64,000 bases of DNA from Garcia nutans (GCA_947685225.1 CANTUV010000072.1:1116001-1180000), one strand, 5' to 3'; shown: positions 21,542 through 35,661, numbered from the stretch's first letter. The notes: generated by a model not told the origin, from the sequence alone. A program made the numbers and translations.

Positions 21542-24225
21542 TGTAATATCCTCATTTATGCCCTAGAAGTTTTGCATATTGTTGTGGTTGTTATTGTTAT
21601 AAATTGGATTGAATGTATATGATGGGATAAGAAAAAGAAATTGGGAGGAGAATGCTTGTGTATATGTGTATTGGGAAAGAATTAGGGTTTAGAGAGAATG
21701 GTATATATTGTGTATATGAGGATATATATAACATATAAATGGGTCAAAGGAAGAGTCAAAGGAAGAGAGAGATATTTTTATGTGATATGTGTAATTACTA
21801 TCATGGGCATACATGAGACAAAAGTTAAATTAAATGATTAAGGGTAATTAAGTAATTGCTTGAATTGGAACTCTTGGTGGAGATTTAAAGAAGAGTTGAC
21901 TTTGGTTTATTCATAATTTCTTCTTCTTCTTCATGTGTGTGGCCGGCTCCTCCATAGAGAAAGGAAAGCAAGTGGTGAAGAGAGGATCTTGATGTGTTGA
22001 GCTCAAATTGAAGGAAGATTAAGTGTTTAAGTGTTGATTCAAGAAGTTTTAACTAAGGTAAGATCTTTCCTTTGATTTCTTTCCTACTTTTGAAGTGGTA
22101 TGGGAAGTTAATTAGGGTTTGATGATTTGATGATGAGATGTGTTTATGATTTATTCTCAAGTGTTGAAATGGAATTAAAGATAAGAAGCTAGGTTGGTGT
22201 TGGTGATGGAAGAGTAAGAGTGTGTTTAGTGAATTCTTTTTCTGTTTTACAATTAGTAAAGGCTGTAACTTGTATGATTTTTAATTAATTATAGAAAAAT
22301 GTTCTTGAAGTGAATTTTTGATATGTTGTGCCTCTATGAGTCTAGAATGACTGAAAAATATGTTGATTCGATTTTGGAATGGTTATGAGTTTAGAAAGAT
22401 TATTTTTAGTAGAACTGTTCCAGCAGGTACCTTAATTGAGACAGCTATATTTCGGGATTTTTAATAAAATGTAGAAAAATCATATCCAATTGAATTTTGG
22501 ATATGTTGTTGCTTAGTGAGTCTAGTATTTTAGAAAAATAATTTAGAACCACGTTGATTGAATTTGATTTATGGAATTCACAAAGTTCAGAACTGCTGCC
22601 AGGATGCAGGGCAATTGGGGCAGTCTGGTTAGGTGAACTATTTGACCCAGATTTTGTGTTCAGTTTGATCTGAAATTTTAAAGGAATGATTTTAAGATAC
22701 AAAACTAAATTTTGTAAAAATTGTAGAATTTTTAATCAAGTAGATTATTTTATACAATATTTCAAAATAAGGATAAAATGGAGTCTAAAACCAGAATGTA
22801 TTATTCATATGAATCATATCAATTGTTCTTTGCCCTAATTGCATTGTTGAGATTGAACAATGTTATGTTATGCATTGTGAATGGTTATGTGTTTCATGAA
22901 TAATATACATTGAAATTGAAATAATAATTCAAATAAGACATGATATGAGACAATGCCATTGTGATTGACTATGATGATGATATTGAAAGAAAGAAGGCAT
23001 GTTTGCCTAAATGTGATGAGAATTTGAGAATGGAAATTGTAACTATATAATAAATGAATTGTTTGTTTAATATGTTATTCAGTTTCAGAGTTCTGGATTT
23101 GGGTGGCATGCCTAAGAAATGATGAAAGGTAACAGTCTTGCCGGGTTGAGGATCTCCTCATATGTGTTGAGTTGATGGTCCAAGAGACTGGGTCTGTTAC
23201 ACTATGAGAATTGTGAATATAAGATATATGATTTGTAACAGTCTTGCCGGGTTGAGGATCTCCTCATATGTGTTGAGTGATGGTCCAAGAGACTGGGTCT
23301 GTTACACTATCCATGGATAGAGATACATGTATATACATTGCCTACGGGCGTGATTATTGTGACTATGAACCAAATCAGTAACTCTGAACTCTGAATATCG
23401 TATTAAATACTTGTTGGGCCCATAGGTGTCAAGGTTATATGAATGTCCTAAATAATGTTATGAGTTAATGAAATGAGATGTTGGTTATTGAGTATGATTG
23501 AGTAATGTTGAATGTGGAAAGATGTTGAAATGGGGTATACTCATATGACTATGATTTGTGAAATGCATAATTATGTGATTAACTTTATATTTATGATGTT
23601 GATCTTATCAATAACATATGTGGCATTGCATTACATTAAAGCATACCATTACCATGTTTTATCTTACTAAGCCCTTGGCTTAGCGCGATAGTGTTTAATC
23701 GCGCAGGTAATAGAGTTGATAGAGTTGAACCCGAGAGTTCATCAAGACCAAGTGAGAGTAGACCTTGAAGAATCCATTTTGGGAGCTTAAAGATCAGAGT
23801 AGACTTGCCAATCATGTATATTTCTTTATATTTTGTAAAGAAATGTTTAGTATGTAAATATGTAAATATTTTATAACTTCCGCTGTGTAATATTTAAATA
23901 TAGGGATTGTCACAAAACCTTTATGTTATGTTGCACTAGAAGTGTAAATTCTTTTTGCAGGTTGTAGTTGAGGTTACAAGGGGGATTTATTGGGAGTGTA
24001 CTGAGAATGATTTTGTTTGCATTGGTTTGTGTAAAATGTTTTTAAAAATAAGAAAAAAAACCGGTTTTGTCGACACTTGGGACTCAATTTTTAGGCGAAA
24101 CTATGGCAAAATTTTTGAAAAAAAAAATCGGAACTAAAATTTGACAAAGTAAAATTGGTAGCAACATTAGGTTAGTGTGGCGCCTCTACTCAGCTTACAC
24201 ATGTAGGTCGGGAAGGGGTGTTACA
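21542..24225 (+). repeat. Element A 3' LTR
   Basis: 2684 bp, nearly identical to the 5' LTR; differences are single bases and A- or T-run lengths. Double hairpin at 23667-23708. Confidence 0.95.
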
Positions 24226-24230
24226 GCTTG

Positions 24231-24610
24231 ATTAGCTAAATAATATATCATCATTCAAAATTAAGAATCCATAATTGTTTTTAATCTTTTGATAATTGTG
24301 GCAATTAGGTGTAGTACTAAGAGGGTGCATAATCTAATTTAAATAAAATCCGCAGTAAAATTTGTTAATTAGAATTAGGTCCCTCTAATTCTTAAAGTTG
24401 TTAGAGGGTTAAATCCTAAAGGGCATTCCTGTAGGGCTATTTAATAACAAGGGTTATTCAATAATAAGGGTTAGTTATAGAGCGTCTCTTAACTAATTTA
24501 TCAACTAAGGAAGGATTGGCTAATGCGAGTGTCTCAGTTAGCGATAACTAGTTTACTAAAGAATTAAAGAAAATTATTTTTGTCTCAATAATCATATCTA
24601 AGAATTGAAA
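24231..24610. other. Middle piece of the interrupted LTR
   Basis: There is no coding. It lies between element A and the Athila solo LTR and should join 13265-13990 on the left and 26484-26758 on the right. Lineage not recognised. Confidence 0.45.
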
Positions 24611-26478
24611 TGTTTCAATCATTTATGTTTATATTTTTATGGTAATTTTATTGGTTTTTAGTTAAATTTTCTTTTAATTTGTGTTTAATGATTGTTTGAA
24701 GTATTTGATTTAGGTTGAAGTGCAAAATAATGGAGTGATGGATCAAAGTTTATGGAAAATCAAGAGACACAACTAAGACACCATTTAGCTTGGCCATGTA
24801 ACTTATTAAAAGCAAAGAAGGAGTAGGACACGGGCTGAGGCAGCAAGGCTTGGCCGTGTCCTTTAGGAAAATTAGGCAGAGGTAGACACTGGCAAGAGAC
24901 ACGGCCAAGCCTTTGGCTGTGTCACATGACACTGCCAAGGCCTTGGCCATGTCCCACTTGATGAAACCAAAGAATAAAAGAAGCAAAGTGAATGGCAGAG
25001 GTGAACACAAGTAGAAGACATGACCAAGCCACTGGCCGTGTCACATGACACAACTAGTGACTTAGCCTTGTCACACCTAGAAAAGAAGAAGAAATATGGG
25101 TAGCTATGGACACGACCTCAAGGCTTGGCCATGTCCCAAGAAGAATGAGTGACACGGCCAAGTCACTCAAGGCTTGGCCATGTCTCATATGGTCCCTTTG
25201 AATTATTTTGCATGAAGTGAGGGACAAATGGGGGACAAAAGACGCTTTCTTTTTAAAAAGAAATATTAAAAATGAGTAAAAGGTGGATGAATTTATTGGA
25301 ATAAATATTAAAAAAAAAGAGGGAGAAAAAGAGTGGTTTGTGAGTTGGCAAGATATGCTTGGTGTCTTAAGAAATTGAAAGGAATTGGAAGTGGAGGGAA
25401 TGGAAATATAGATACACATTTGGCTTAAGAGGGCTATCTAGTTCTTAGTTTTTGGTTCTTGTTTTGGAGGGGGAGACACCATTCTTTCTTCATCTTTCAT
25501 TTCTTCCAAAGACAAGACTTAATCAAGTTTGGGGATTAAATTGAGTGAGCAAGCTCCTTAGAAGATTAGGGTTTGAAGGATGCTCTTGGAATTATAAGCT
25601 TGAGAGAGTTACCATTCCACCTTTCAAGAAGAGAGCCATTGATTGAAGAGGGCTCGGAATCTATTCATCATACATCAAGGTGGATGCTAGAAGGAAGACA
25701 AGTAGTTCAACTCTTAGCATCTACAAGGGGTTTTTCATATTCTCTCTTTTAATTCATATCTAGATTGTTGTTGTTTTGTTATGAACATTAATATTACAAT
25801 GTATAATTTTGATTTGATGAATATTGAGATGGATATTTGTTTTAAATTGATGATGAGCTAATTTACTCATGCATTAGGTTGTAGTTAAATGACTTGATTT
25901 GATAATTCCATTAGTATACCTTGTTATTGGTTGATTGCAATGGACTTAAAGTTAGTTTTATTGATTGGTCACCTATTAATCACTTAATATTAAATGATGG
26001 ACCAAGAGGTGAAATTTGATATCGGAACTATGTAATCAACCACCCTAAGAATGAATTAGAATATAAGTTCTAGGGTTTATTTAATTTGCAATTTCAAAAC
26101 AATTGGTTGTTGTTAATTCATGAATGTGAAAACTAATGAATTGGTAATTACTAATTGAACTCAAGGGACAAATTAAAATACAAGGTTATATTAATGGATA
26201 ATTTGAGAATCAAGATTTAATTAAATCGATCTACAACCCTAGGCATCATTCCTAGAATTGAATTAATCTTATACAGCTACTACTCATTTTTACTTTTAAA
26301 TTTTAATTACAACTCACCAATTCAACAACACATACTCAATTTCATTTATTTTGTTTAAATCAAAATATTGCAAAATAATTCCTTCCTTGTGAGACGACCT
26401 TGGGGCGATTACCATTGCTATAATTACCTTGTATACTTGCGAGTGTCACTTTGTAGTAGTAATTAATTGAGCACAACA
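24611..26478 (+). mobile_element. Athila-type solo LTR
   Basis: The LTR starts TGTTTCAATC and ends GAGCACAACA. The target duplication TGAAA is at 24606-24610 and 26479-26483, so it is a complete solo LTR of 1868 bp. The end (CTTGTGAGACGACCTTGGGG ... TATACTTGCGAGTGTCAC) matches the Athila LTR end at 55745-55838, which is followed by an Athila primer site and gag. It carries a GACACGG palindrome cluster at about 24770-25200. Confidence 0.88.
24770..25200 (+). repeat. GACACGG palindrome cluster (Athila solo LTR)
   Basis: Some six units of ACACGGCCAAGCC...GGC(C/T)(G/A)TGTC, partly decayed by C-to-T and G-to-A changes. Confidence 0.75.
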
Positions 26479-26763
26479 TGAAACCAAGACTATTCCTTTT
26501 GAATGAAATCATCATCATTGTTATTTTCTAATTTAATTTTGCTACCACTTATTTAATTAATCTAAAATTTCATATTTAATCATATTTTAATTTTCAGTTC
26601 TAAACTTCCCCCATTTATTTTAATTAAGTTCTACTTTCGATTTTTAAAGAAAATTAATTTAAGTAATCAATTCCCTGAGAATTTGATCCTATTCACTGCT
26701 TTTACAATTTTATTGTCTAAAAATAGGTTTTTATTTTTGGTGGATTTGACACTCATCACATAC

Positions 26764-28515
26764 AACCACCAAAGTTGTTACACCTCTTCATCGATCAAAA
26801 TCACCAATTATTTCCACTTGAGTTATAGTCTCAGAAAGCTCCTCTCATAAATGACTAAGATCATATCCTCATACTCCAGTAGAAGAAGCATTCAATAAAA
26901 AACGCTTGGGCACATCAATCTCATTTTCCTATGCAAAGTGCCAGATATAACGGTTTACCTAACAAAGAGCTCATTATTATAGTAACGCCATATTAAGGTA
27001 GAAATCATCAAGAAGAAGCTAACTTCATAAATAAGGCAAATTTCACAAAATTATGGCCTCCCTTAAACAAACCAAACAACCAACCCATCTTCAGAAACTA
27101 AAAACAAAACTGATATGCTAAACCATTAGCCTTAAGCCATGCTTAGATAAGCCAAAGAAGCCTCCTCACCTTGTTCTCTTAATTCTTCAGGGGCAAAGCC
27201 CATGACTAAGACAAACACACAAGATCATACACATGAAAAGACACTTGAGCTACTGTTGGAAAGCCCAAGGTTGCAAAAATTTCAAAAAGCCCTTCCTTGC
27301 ACCAACCAAATAGGCCTTTATTCAAATCCAAGAATCTATTGGGGCATGAATAAACCTTCACTCAAAACCCAAAATTCCATTGTTAGTGTAGCCTTCCAAA
27401 TCAAACTAAGACCAAAGCCTTAGAAACTAAGACTAAAGCCTTGGAAACCAAACCGATCGATTTAAGCCAAAGCAACAAGTTTAAGCCAAATTAGATATTT
27501 GCCTTAACCACCTCACCCAAACGTCAAAGCCAAATCCCATTCTTCATGTCCTAATCAGTGGCCTATAGCCAAATCTAACCTAAGCCTTCAAAATCAAGCA
27601 TTCCCTAACTAAAGTTTAATGGAAACTCAAAGGAAATTGCATTTTTCCTAAATCAGCTAACCACAGTCTACCCAAGCCAAACTGACCATAAGTTTTAGGC
27701 CAAAATTTCATAGCATGATGAACCAAATCATCCCAAAATCAAACTAAAGGCTAAGATTTCCTAAGAAAAACCAAACCAGAAGCCAAGCCCTCCAAGATAG
27801 GTCAAACCTAAGAACATGCTAAACTTAAGGCCAAGCACCCTAAAACTTCTAAAACAAATCATGCCAAGGCAAAGCCTTTCATATTAAGTAAGAAAACAAG
27901 CCCTCCAAAAGCAATTCAGATCTAAGATCTAATCTTCCAAAGTAGGCCAAGCCTTCCAAGATAAACCAATTTGAGGACAATGCCTCCAAGCAATTCAAAC
28001 CTAAACTTAAGGCCAAGTTTCCTAAAAATGAGCCAAGCTTGAGGTTGAGCCCTCTCAAACAAGCAAACCTTGAGCCAAGCCTTCTAAGACAAGTCAAAGG
28101 ACATACCTAAGGCCAAATACTTCTATCAAAGTCAAAATCTGAGTATGGAGCCAAGCACCCCAAGAGAAATTAAGGCTAAGCCATTTAACCAAAGTCAAAA
28201 TCTAAGTTATGAGCCAAGAACCCCAAGAGAAATTAAGGCCTAGCCACTATAAGAAAACACATTTGAAGCCAAGCCCCTCTAAAGAAAACTTGAAAATGGG
28301 GCCTGCCAAGACAATTCCAGCATATCATAGGACAAGCGCTCTAGAGCAATAGCGCTCTAGAGCAATACAAACCTAGATTGACCCAACCATGGTCAAATCC
28401 CTCATTGAAAGATTAAAACTAGCCATAGTTGCTAAAGCTTCACCAAAGCACCTCTAGTCTTGACAAAATTGAATATTCCATCAACCATGTATACTCCTCA
28501 AGCCGAATGGCCATA
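26764..28515 (+). mobile_element. Tat-type repeat DNA, left part
   Basis: There is no reading frame worth calling. From about 27100 to 28350 degenerate units of GCCAAG(C/T)CCTCC and AAGCCTT...AAGGCC words follow one another, many as AGG-CCAA-GCCT style small hairpins. A 16-base word AGCGCTCTAGAGCAAT is doubled at about 28335-28370 and holds the palindrome GCTCTAGAGC. With element B removed it runs on into 40726-41381. Confidence 0.5.
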
Positions 28516-28520
28516 CCTTG

Positions 28521-30816
28521 TGTAACACCCGTACACCCTATATACGTATAATAAACACACCCAGTATATGTAAAATACACATATACGATATAATAATTTC
28601 ACAATCCGATTTAATAAAATTTTACTTATTCCCCATTCTTCAAAAAAATTATACATATGTATTTATATATATATATATATATCAAAATATATAAAACCTC
28701 ACATTACTCAATTATTCAAAACATTCTTTATAATTTACAATATATATTTATACTCCAAAAACATATTATAATATATATAATATCAAAAAGTACTATGACA
28801 TAAAATATATACATGCGGCAAAATGGCTCTGATCTTGATGTAGCAACACACTTCAAGCTCAACTAGCACAAGCCTAGACCTGACACGATCTAGTAGAACT
28901 CTTCGGCTCTACCTGATCACCCCTGTCACCTACGGGATGAATTACAATTGCGCTATGCTAAAAGCCTAGTAGTACAAACTTTTATAATAATAAAACTTTA
29001 AAAATAATGCCAATGAAAAATGCTTATATGCTATGTCACAATGTGGCATCCAAGCTCACTTTTAAACATATTCTTCTATCATTTAATAATTTGCACAAAC
29101 ACATACACAAGCATGGGCCCAAACAACTAATACATTATTCAAATCTCAGAGTTACTATTTTGGTCCATTATGACACCAAGTGTCTAGCCCAAAGGCAAAT
29201 CAAGTACTGCTCAAAAGCTAGCCTCGAAGGCAAATCATATCACAGTGATGCCAAGTGTCCAGCCCCGAAGGCAAATAATGATGATAACCTCACAGGCATG
29301 CCGCCAAACACATAACACTGAAAATTGAATAACATGCTAGGCACACAATTATTTCATATTTTCCATCCTCAATTCCTTTCTCATTTTTCCATTTTTCTCA
29401 TTCATATCAATGTGATTTGATTTCAACATTTCATCACAACATAGGAAAGTTCATAACAAAACCATATTACCTGAACACTTTAGGTCATTTTCACATTGGC
29501 ACATTATTCACATTTTATTCAATCTAACCTTTAACAATAGTTTTTCATAATGCTTACATAACACTTTCCATGTCACAACATAATGTCATGTATCATGTAG
29601 CTTAACACATTTTTCATCCAAAATGTGTTAGGCCAAATGTAATGCAATCACATTCCATTTATCAAGAGTTTGTACATACCTTAGAAAGCACTCCAAAACA
29701 AGCTTCAAAACTCCCTCCAACCTTCTCTTCCAAGTTGCCCTTCAACACTAGGGCTGGGAAAACTACTCTCTCTCAATGCCTAAGCTAAATGTAAGCATAA
29801 ACAACCATTTAATATCACATTCGAAGGCATTCTTAATATCAAACAATTTAAATTAGGAAATATAAATGAAAGACAAAGAAAAGAGTTATTTTGAATAATT
29901 TCCTCAAGTAACAAACCCAACAACATGGGCGTGTTAATGACTGTGTCATTAACCCACTCTTACAGAAGCTTTGACATGTCTAACGACATAGGCGTATCAC
30001 TTCCTATGTCATTATTTCTACCTTACAAAAACTTTGACATGCCCAATAACATGGGTGTGTTACTGTTGTGTCAATTATTTTGCCTTACAGTAGCTACAAC
30101 ACGCTCAGGGACATGGCTATGTTACTAGTTGTGCCATCAATGTTGAAACTCAACACTATTGACACGCCTAACGACATGGCAGTGTCAGGCAAAACTTTTG
30201 CATTTCGAACACTCAACCATTCAACACAATCACTTCCAAACTCAACTTAAATTCAATCACTTCTTCAATGCAACCTTAAAATCATTATTAACTACCCACA
30301 ACAACATCATACATACCCAAATAAGCTATTAAAAAAATGCTAATACAAAATCCCAAAATCCACATATCATGTTCTTCAATAAAATTCCAAAGAACTTGTA
30401 AAATTGATACAAAAACTTACCAATTGCTGAAGAATCCTCAAAAACTTCACTTGAATCCTTGAAATCCCTTCAATCTTTGGAGTAAATAAGACGAAAATAG
30501 CTCCTCTCTCTCTCTAGCTCACGTTCAAAGGAACAAAAGAAGAAGAAGAAGAAAGAATTCTCTTCTCTTCCCATTCTTCCTTATCTATATATATATATAT
30601 TATTCACTATACACTTAATTATACAATATATATGATGTATATCTTAGGTATATGTATATGTCTTGCATATGTCATATTTACTTTGCATATATTTCAAATA
30701 TACAATCCACTATATCACTTAATATCCTTTCATTTTCCATTCAAATCGTTTATTTAATTTATCCAATTAAATTTTAATTTATTTTGTTTAAATTTCCAAA
30801 AATTATGGGTGTTACA
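28521..30816 (-). repeat. Element B 3' LTR
   Basis: 2296 bp with a decayed double hairpin at 28926-28970 and a palindrome cluster of the ACATGGGCGTGTC type at 29925-30185. A (TC)n and (GAA)n run lies at about 30500-30555. Confidence 0.9.
29925..30185 (-). repeat. GACACG/CGTGTC palindrome cluster (element B 3' LTR)
   Basis: About five units spaced by some 60 bp, each GACATG(C/T)C-n-ACATGGGCGTGT or a decayed form. The paired copy in the other LTR is 39815-40095. Confidence 0.7.
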
Positions 30817-30830
30817 ATTCTCTCCTCCTT
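30817..30830 (-). other. Polypurine tract of element B
   Basis: On the minus strand AAGGAGGAGAGAAT touches the LTR; GGTAATTTCG stands before it as in element A. Confidence 0.85.
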
Positions 30831-30861
30831 AAGAAAATTTCATTTGCGAAATTACCTGATA

Positions 30862-33800
30862 TCAACTTTGGAACAACTAGGGATACTGACTCCGCATCAT
30901 CTGCTCACTCTCCCATGTCGCCTCCTCATTGGTATGATTCTCTAAAGGATTTTACAAGTGGTACTTTCTTACTTCTCAATTCTTTCATTTCTCATGCTAA
31001 AATCGCTACTGGTTCTTCTTTATAAGTCAGAACTAGGCTCACCTCAATAGATTCTATTGACAAGATATGAGATAGGTCTAACTTATACCTTTGAAGCATA
31101 GAGATATGGAAGACATTATGTAGCCAGTCTAACTCAGGCGGCAAAGCCAACCTGTAAGCTACTAGACCAACTCTCTCTAGAATCTCATATGGTCCTATGA
31201 AATGAGGACTCAACTTCCCTTTATGACCAAATCTCAAAATCTTTTTCCATGGAGACACCTTCAGAAACACTTTATATGGCACACTAAACTCTATATCCTT
31301 CCTTTTCAAATATGTATAGGATTTCTATTGGTCTGAAGCTGCTTTCAGACTACCCTGAATCAATTTTACTTTCTCTTCCATTTCCTTAATCAAATCAGGA
31401 CCAACCAGTTTACCTTCTCCAACTTCATACCAACACAAAGGTGTCCTGCACCTTCTACCATACAAGGCCTCATAAGGTGCCATCCTAATACTGGACTGAT
31501 GACTCTTATTATATGTAAACTCAATCAGTGGCAAAAATCTATCCCAACTCCCTGTGAAATCAATGATACAACTCCTCAACATATCCTCTAGAATCTGGAT
31601 CACTCTCTCTGACTGTCCATCTGTCTGAGGATTGAATGTAGTACTAAAATGCAATCAATAACCCAATGCATCCTGTAAACACCTCCAAAATCTCGATGTA
31701 AACCGGGGATCTCGGTCTGACACCAAAGAAATTGGGATTCCAAGCAACCTTACTGTCTTACTAATATACAACTCAACCAATCTCTCAAGTGAGTAATCCA
31801 TCCGAACTAGAAGAAAATGAGTTGTCTTCGTCATCTAATCAACAATCACCCAAATTGCATCATGCTTCTTCTGGATCAAAGGTAGTCCAGTTACAAAATC
31901 CATCATTAGTCGCTCCCATTTCCACTCTGGTACTGACAATGGCTGAAGCAATCTTGAAGAAACTTGGTGCCCAGCCTTCACTCTTTTGCAAGTGAGAAAT
32001 TTGGACACAAATTCTGCTATGTCCCTCTTCATACCTAACCACCAGTAATACTGTTTCAAATCTTGATACATTTTGGTACTACCAGGGTGCATAGCATAAA
32101 TTGACTGATGTGCTTCCTCTAATATCATCCTCTTCAATCTTGCATCATCAAGAATGCACAACCTATCTTTATACCATAGACTGCCATCATCTCTTACATG
32201 AAAGTCTCGACTCTCCTCCTTTTGGCAATCTAACACAAGCTTTTGGATCTTCTCATCTGCCAACTGGGTTTCTCTAAACTGTTCCAACAACAATGGCCTT
32301 AATTGCAATTGAGCTATCAATGCATTATCATCACAAGACTCAAATCTAGCATGCAACACCCTCAACTCAATAAGCAACAAGAGTGAATAAACAATCAAAC
32401 CTGCTAAAGACTTCTGACTCAAGGCATCAACAACAACATTTGCCTTGCCAGGATGATAATCAATCAAACAATCATAGTCTTTAATAAACTCTAACCATCA
32501 TCTCTACCAAAGATTCATCTCTTTCTGAACACCTAAATACTTCAAAATCTTATGATCAGTATAAATGAAAACTTCTCCCCATATAAGTAATGTCGCCAAA
32601 TCTTCAATGAAAAAAACTATGGCTGCTAACTCTAAATCATGAGTCCGGTATTTCAGTTCATGTGGCTTCAACTGTCGAGATGCATATGCAATGACTTTAC
32701 CCTCCTGCATTAGAACACAACCAAACCACTATGTGAAGCATCACTGTATATCACATATGGTTTACCTTCTACAAGTAGGGTAAGAACAGGAGCCTGAGTC
32801 AACATCTCTCTCAGTTGCTCAAAACTCACCTGACACCGATCTGCCCACATGAATCTAACTCCTTTTCGAAGTAATTTGGTGAGTGGTGTAGCTATCATAG
32901 AAAAACCCTTGAAAAATCGATGATAATAGCCTGCTAAACCCAGAAAACTTCTAACCTTTGTCACAGTCTTCGGTGGACTCTAATTCAAGATTGCCTCAAC
33001 TTTACTCGGATTAGCTCTAATACCCTCTGTTGATACCACATGTTCAAGAAAAGTTATCTGATCGAGCCAAAACTCACACATAGAAAACATAGCATATAAT
33101 TGCTTCTCTTTCAAAGTCTGCAATACAATCCACAGATGCCTGACATGATCCCCCTTATTACGTGAATACACTAGAATATCATCAATGAAGACCACCATAA
33201 ATTGATCTAAGTATGGTCTAAACACCCTATTCATCAAATCCATAAATGTTGTCAGTGCATTCGTTAATCCAAAGGGCATCACCAAAAATTTATAATGCCC
33301 ATACCTCATGCGGAAAGTTGTCTTAGGTAAATCCACATTTCTAACTCTCAACTGATGATATCCTGATCTCAGATCAAAATTAGAGAATACTATTGCTCCC
33401 TTCAATTGATCAAAGAGATCATCTATCCGAGGTAATGGATACTTATTCTTAATGGTCACCTTATTTAACTATCTATAATCAATACATAATCTCAAAGTGC
33501 CATCCCTCTTCTTCACAAAACAATAGGTTCTCCCCACGGAGACACACTAGGATGAATAAATACTTTATCAAGCAACTCTTGCAATTGCACCTTCAACTCC
33601 TTTAATTCTATAGGTGCCATCCGATAAGGGGTAGTAGAGATAAGAGTAGTACTAGGCAACAAATCAATACCAAACTCCACCTCTCTCTCTCAGGAGGCAC
33701 CCCTAGCAATTCATCAGGGAAAATATCTGGAAACTCGGCAGCTGTTGGTATACTGTCAAGCTGGGACAACACTACTCTGGTATCTACAACATGAGCAAGA

Positions 33801-35500
33801 TATGCCTCACATCCCTTTTGAATCAGCTTGGATAATAAACATGGATGAAAGATATCTCTGCTCTCCAGCTACCACATCTCTACCATCGCGTGTTCTCAGA
33901 GTAACACATTTTCATTGAGAGTCTAGCATAGCCTCATGTCTGGATAACCAATCCATGCTTAGAATCAAATCATACTCTCTAAAAGGCATATCGATTAGGT
34001 CACCAAGAAACTCCTCATCCTGAATAACAACTGGACTATCTCGGTATACCATGCTAACCATAACACTATATCCTAAAGGATTTGCAACCAAAAAATCAAA
34101 TTCTAGGGAGTCAAAATGCAAATCATTCATAGACAATATGGATGTACTAATGTATGAGTGAGTCAACCCAGGGTCTATCAATGCAACAACTAAAGTACCA
34201 AATAAAGTAAAAGTAGCAGCTATAACAACTAAAGCATCTGGCTGCCTCTGCATCACATAAACTCATTGTGATGGTCCTGCATCCTCTGGTCTACTTCATG
34301 CTGTAGAACCTCCTCTCTGACCAGACCCTGATTGACTACCTCTACCAAAACCTCTGCCACCATGACCCCTTCCGACACTGGGTCAAGAAACTACTGTATC
34401 TGTCTATCTATCATCTGATGGCTCTGGACAATCTATGAGAAAATGGTCTGGTGATCCACATCTGTAACACACTACTGGTGCACCTATCCTCTAGCAGACA
34501 CCTCCATATGCCCTACCACAATGAACATAGGTAGGTTGAGTAGTCCTCTGAGTCATTGGGATAGGAGCACTAGCCACTGAGGCTGCAGGTCTCTGCCTCT
34601 GCTGCTGTGCTAACCTACTAGACTGCCCCTGGCTCCTACTGAACCTATAAGGATATCCCCCTTGGCCTCTCTTCAATAATGAAGACCCTACCTCACCCTG
34701 GGGTCTCCTAACTCTGTTCTCCTCTGCTCTGGTTGATGCTGCAAGTCCCTATGCTCTCTCTTCACTCTTGGGAGCTGCAACTAACTGAGAGAAATTCTAA
34801 TACTGAGAACCTGCCACTAAACACGTGATAGAGGGTCTCAGCCCCTCCTCAAAGTTGTGGCATTTGTCAAACTCATCTGAAATAATTCCTCCAGCATATT
34901 GGCTCAGCTGAATGAACTCAATCTCATACTCTATCACTGTCCTGGTGTCCTACCTCAAACTCAGGAACTCCATCTTCTTTTCCTCCTTATACTCCCTCGG
35001 AGTATACTTCTTCTCAAATTCCCGCAGGAAATCGGTATAGGTCAAAACTGGTGGATCAACTATACCATGGGGAACCGTCTTCCACCACTCATAAGCATTC
35101 CCTGCAGAAGTGATCTAGCATAATCAAACTTCTCCTCTGGACTAGCCTGTAGTTGAATGAATACCCTCTGGACTATGTCCAATCACTGCTCTACTACTGC
35201 AGGGTTTATAGTCCCAACAAAATCTGTGGCTCCAAATTTCCTCAGCTTGTCATATTTTCTCACCGGCAACTGTTGTTGTGGATGCGGCTGTGGTGGCGGC
35301 TGTAGCTACTGAACTAGAGCCTGCCTCAATAGCTCCACCATCTACCATACCCAACCCGGCAAAATCTCCTCAGTTGTTGGTCTAACAGGCACAGAAGTAG
35401 ATGCCTCACTAGCAGACTCAACACCAACTCCTACTCTACCCTCATCATGAGCTACACTCTCTGCACTACCCTCAACAAACTGGTGTGTCCTAGACACCAT
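30862..35500 (-). pseudogene. Element B gag-pol polyprotein, heavily broken
   Basis: This reads from ATG 35500 on the minus strand to a stop at 30862-30864. Recognisable parts in order: gag (RKYDKLRKFGATDFVGT near 35240), a decayed zinc-knuckle area (34440-34680), protease (LIDPGLTHSYIS near 34160), reverse transcriptase (33459-32710, FIDDILVYSRN near 33180), RNase H (IYSDASHSG, YTDHKILKYL), integrase (ILEEAHQSIYAMHPGSTK; TMHFSTTFNPQTDGQSERV zone at 31654) and a frameshifted chromodomain near 30870-31000. Many in-frame stops are one transition away from CAG, CAA, CGA or TGG, and there are several frameshifts. The domain order and wording match element A, so it is the same broad lineage. Confidence 0.9.
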
Positions 35501-35624
35501 AAACACCTATTTCTGCAAATACAGTAGAAATTGCCATATCAGAAATTAGAAGTGTCAGTGCCAATGCATGTATCACAATTGAAAACCATATTTTAAATCC
35601 TCATTTTCTCTCTCTAACAACCCT

Positions 35625-35650
35625 CCTAGGTCGAGAACCTCAAACCTAGG
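35625..35650 (-). other. Hairpin behind the primer site (element B)
   Basis: On the minus strand CCTAGGT/ACCTAGG with inner GAG/CTC, following the primer site at 35649-35661. Confidence 0.75.
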
Positions 35651-35661
35651 CTCTGATACCA
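35649..35661 (-). other. Primer-binding site of element B
   Basis: TGGTATCAGAGCC on the minus strand, 7 bases inside the 5' LTR end, same tRNA-iMet type as element A. Confidence 0.88.

Larger units (their letters stand above)
13991..24225 (+). mobile_element. Element A: nearly full Tekay/Del-like chromovirus
   Basis: This is a 10.2-kb Ty3/gypsy retrotransposon with two LTRs of 2.68 kb, both TGTAATATCC...GGGTGTTACA, and 5-bp target duplications GCTTG at 13986-13990 and 24226-24230. Order: LTR, tRNA-iMet-type primer site, gag-protease-RT-RNase H-integrase-chromodomain in one reading frame, polypurine tract, LTR. The chromodomain makes it a chromovirus; long LTRs and the single frame favour the Tekay/Del branch. 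The LTRs differ at roughly twenty sites by eye (under 1 percent), so insertion was recent. The polyprotein has four breaks, so it is probably not autonomous as it stands. Confidence 0.95.
13265..26758 (+). mobile_element. Probable 1.4-kb LTR split by two later insertions
   Basis: With element A (13991-24225) and the Athila solo LTR (24611-26478) removed, together with the duplicated target copies, about 1.38 kb remains. Its right end, GGTGGATTTGACACTCATCA, looks like a plant LTR end. The 5-bp word CATAC is present on both sides (13260-13264 and 26759-26763), as a target duplication would be. The left end begins TAAAAGCG instead of TG, so the call rests on the duplication plus one base change. 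The lineage is not recognised. Confidence 0.45.
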
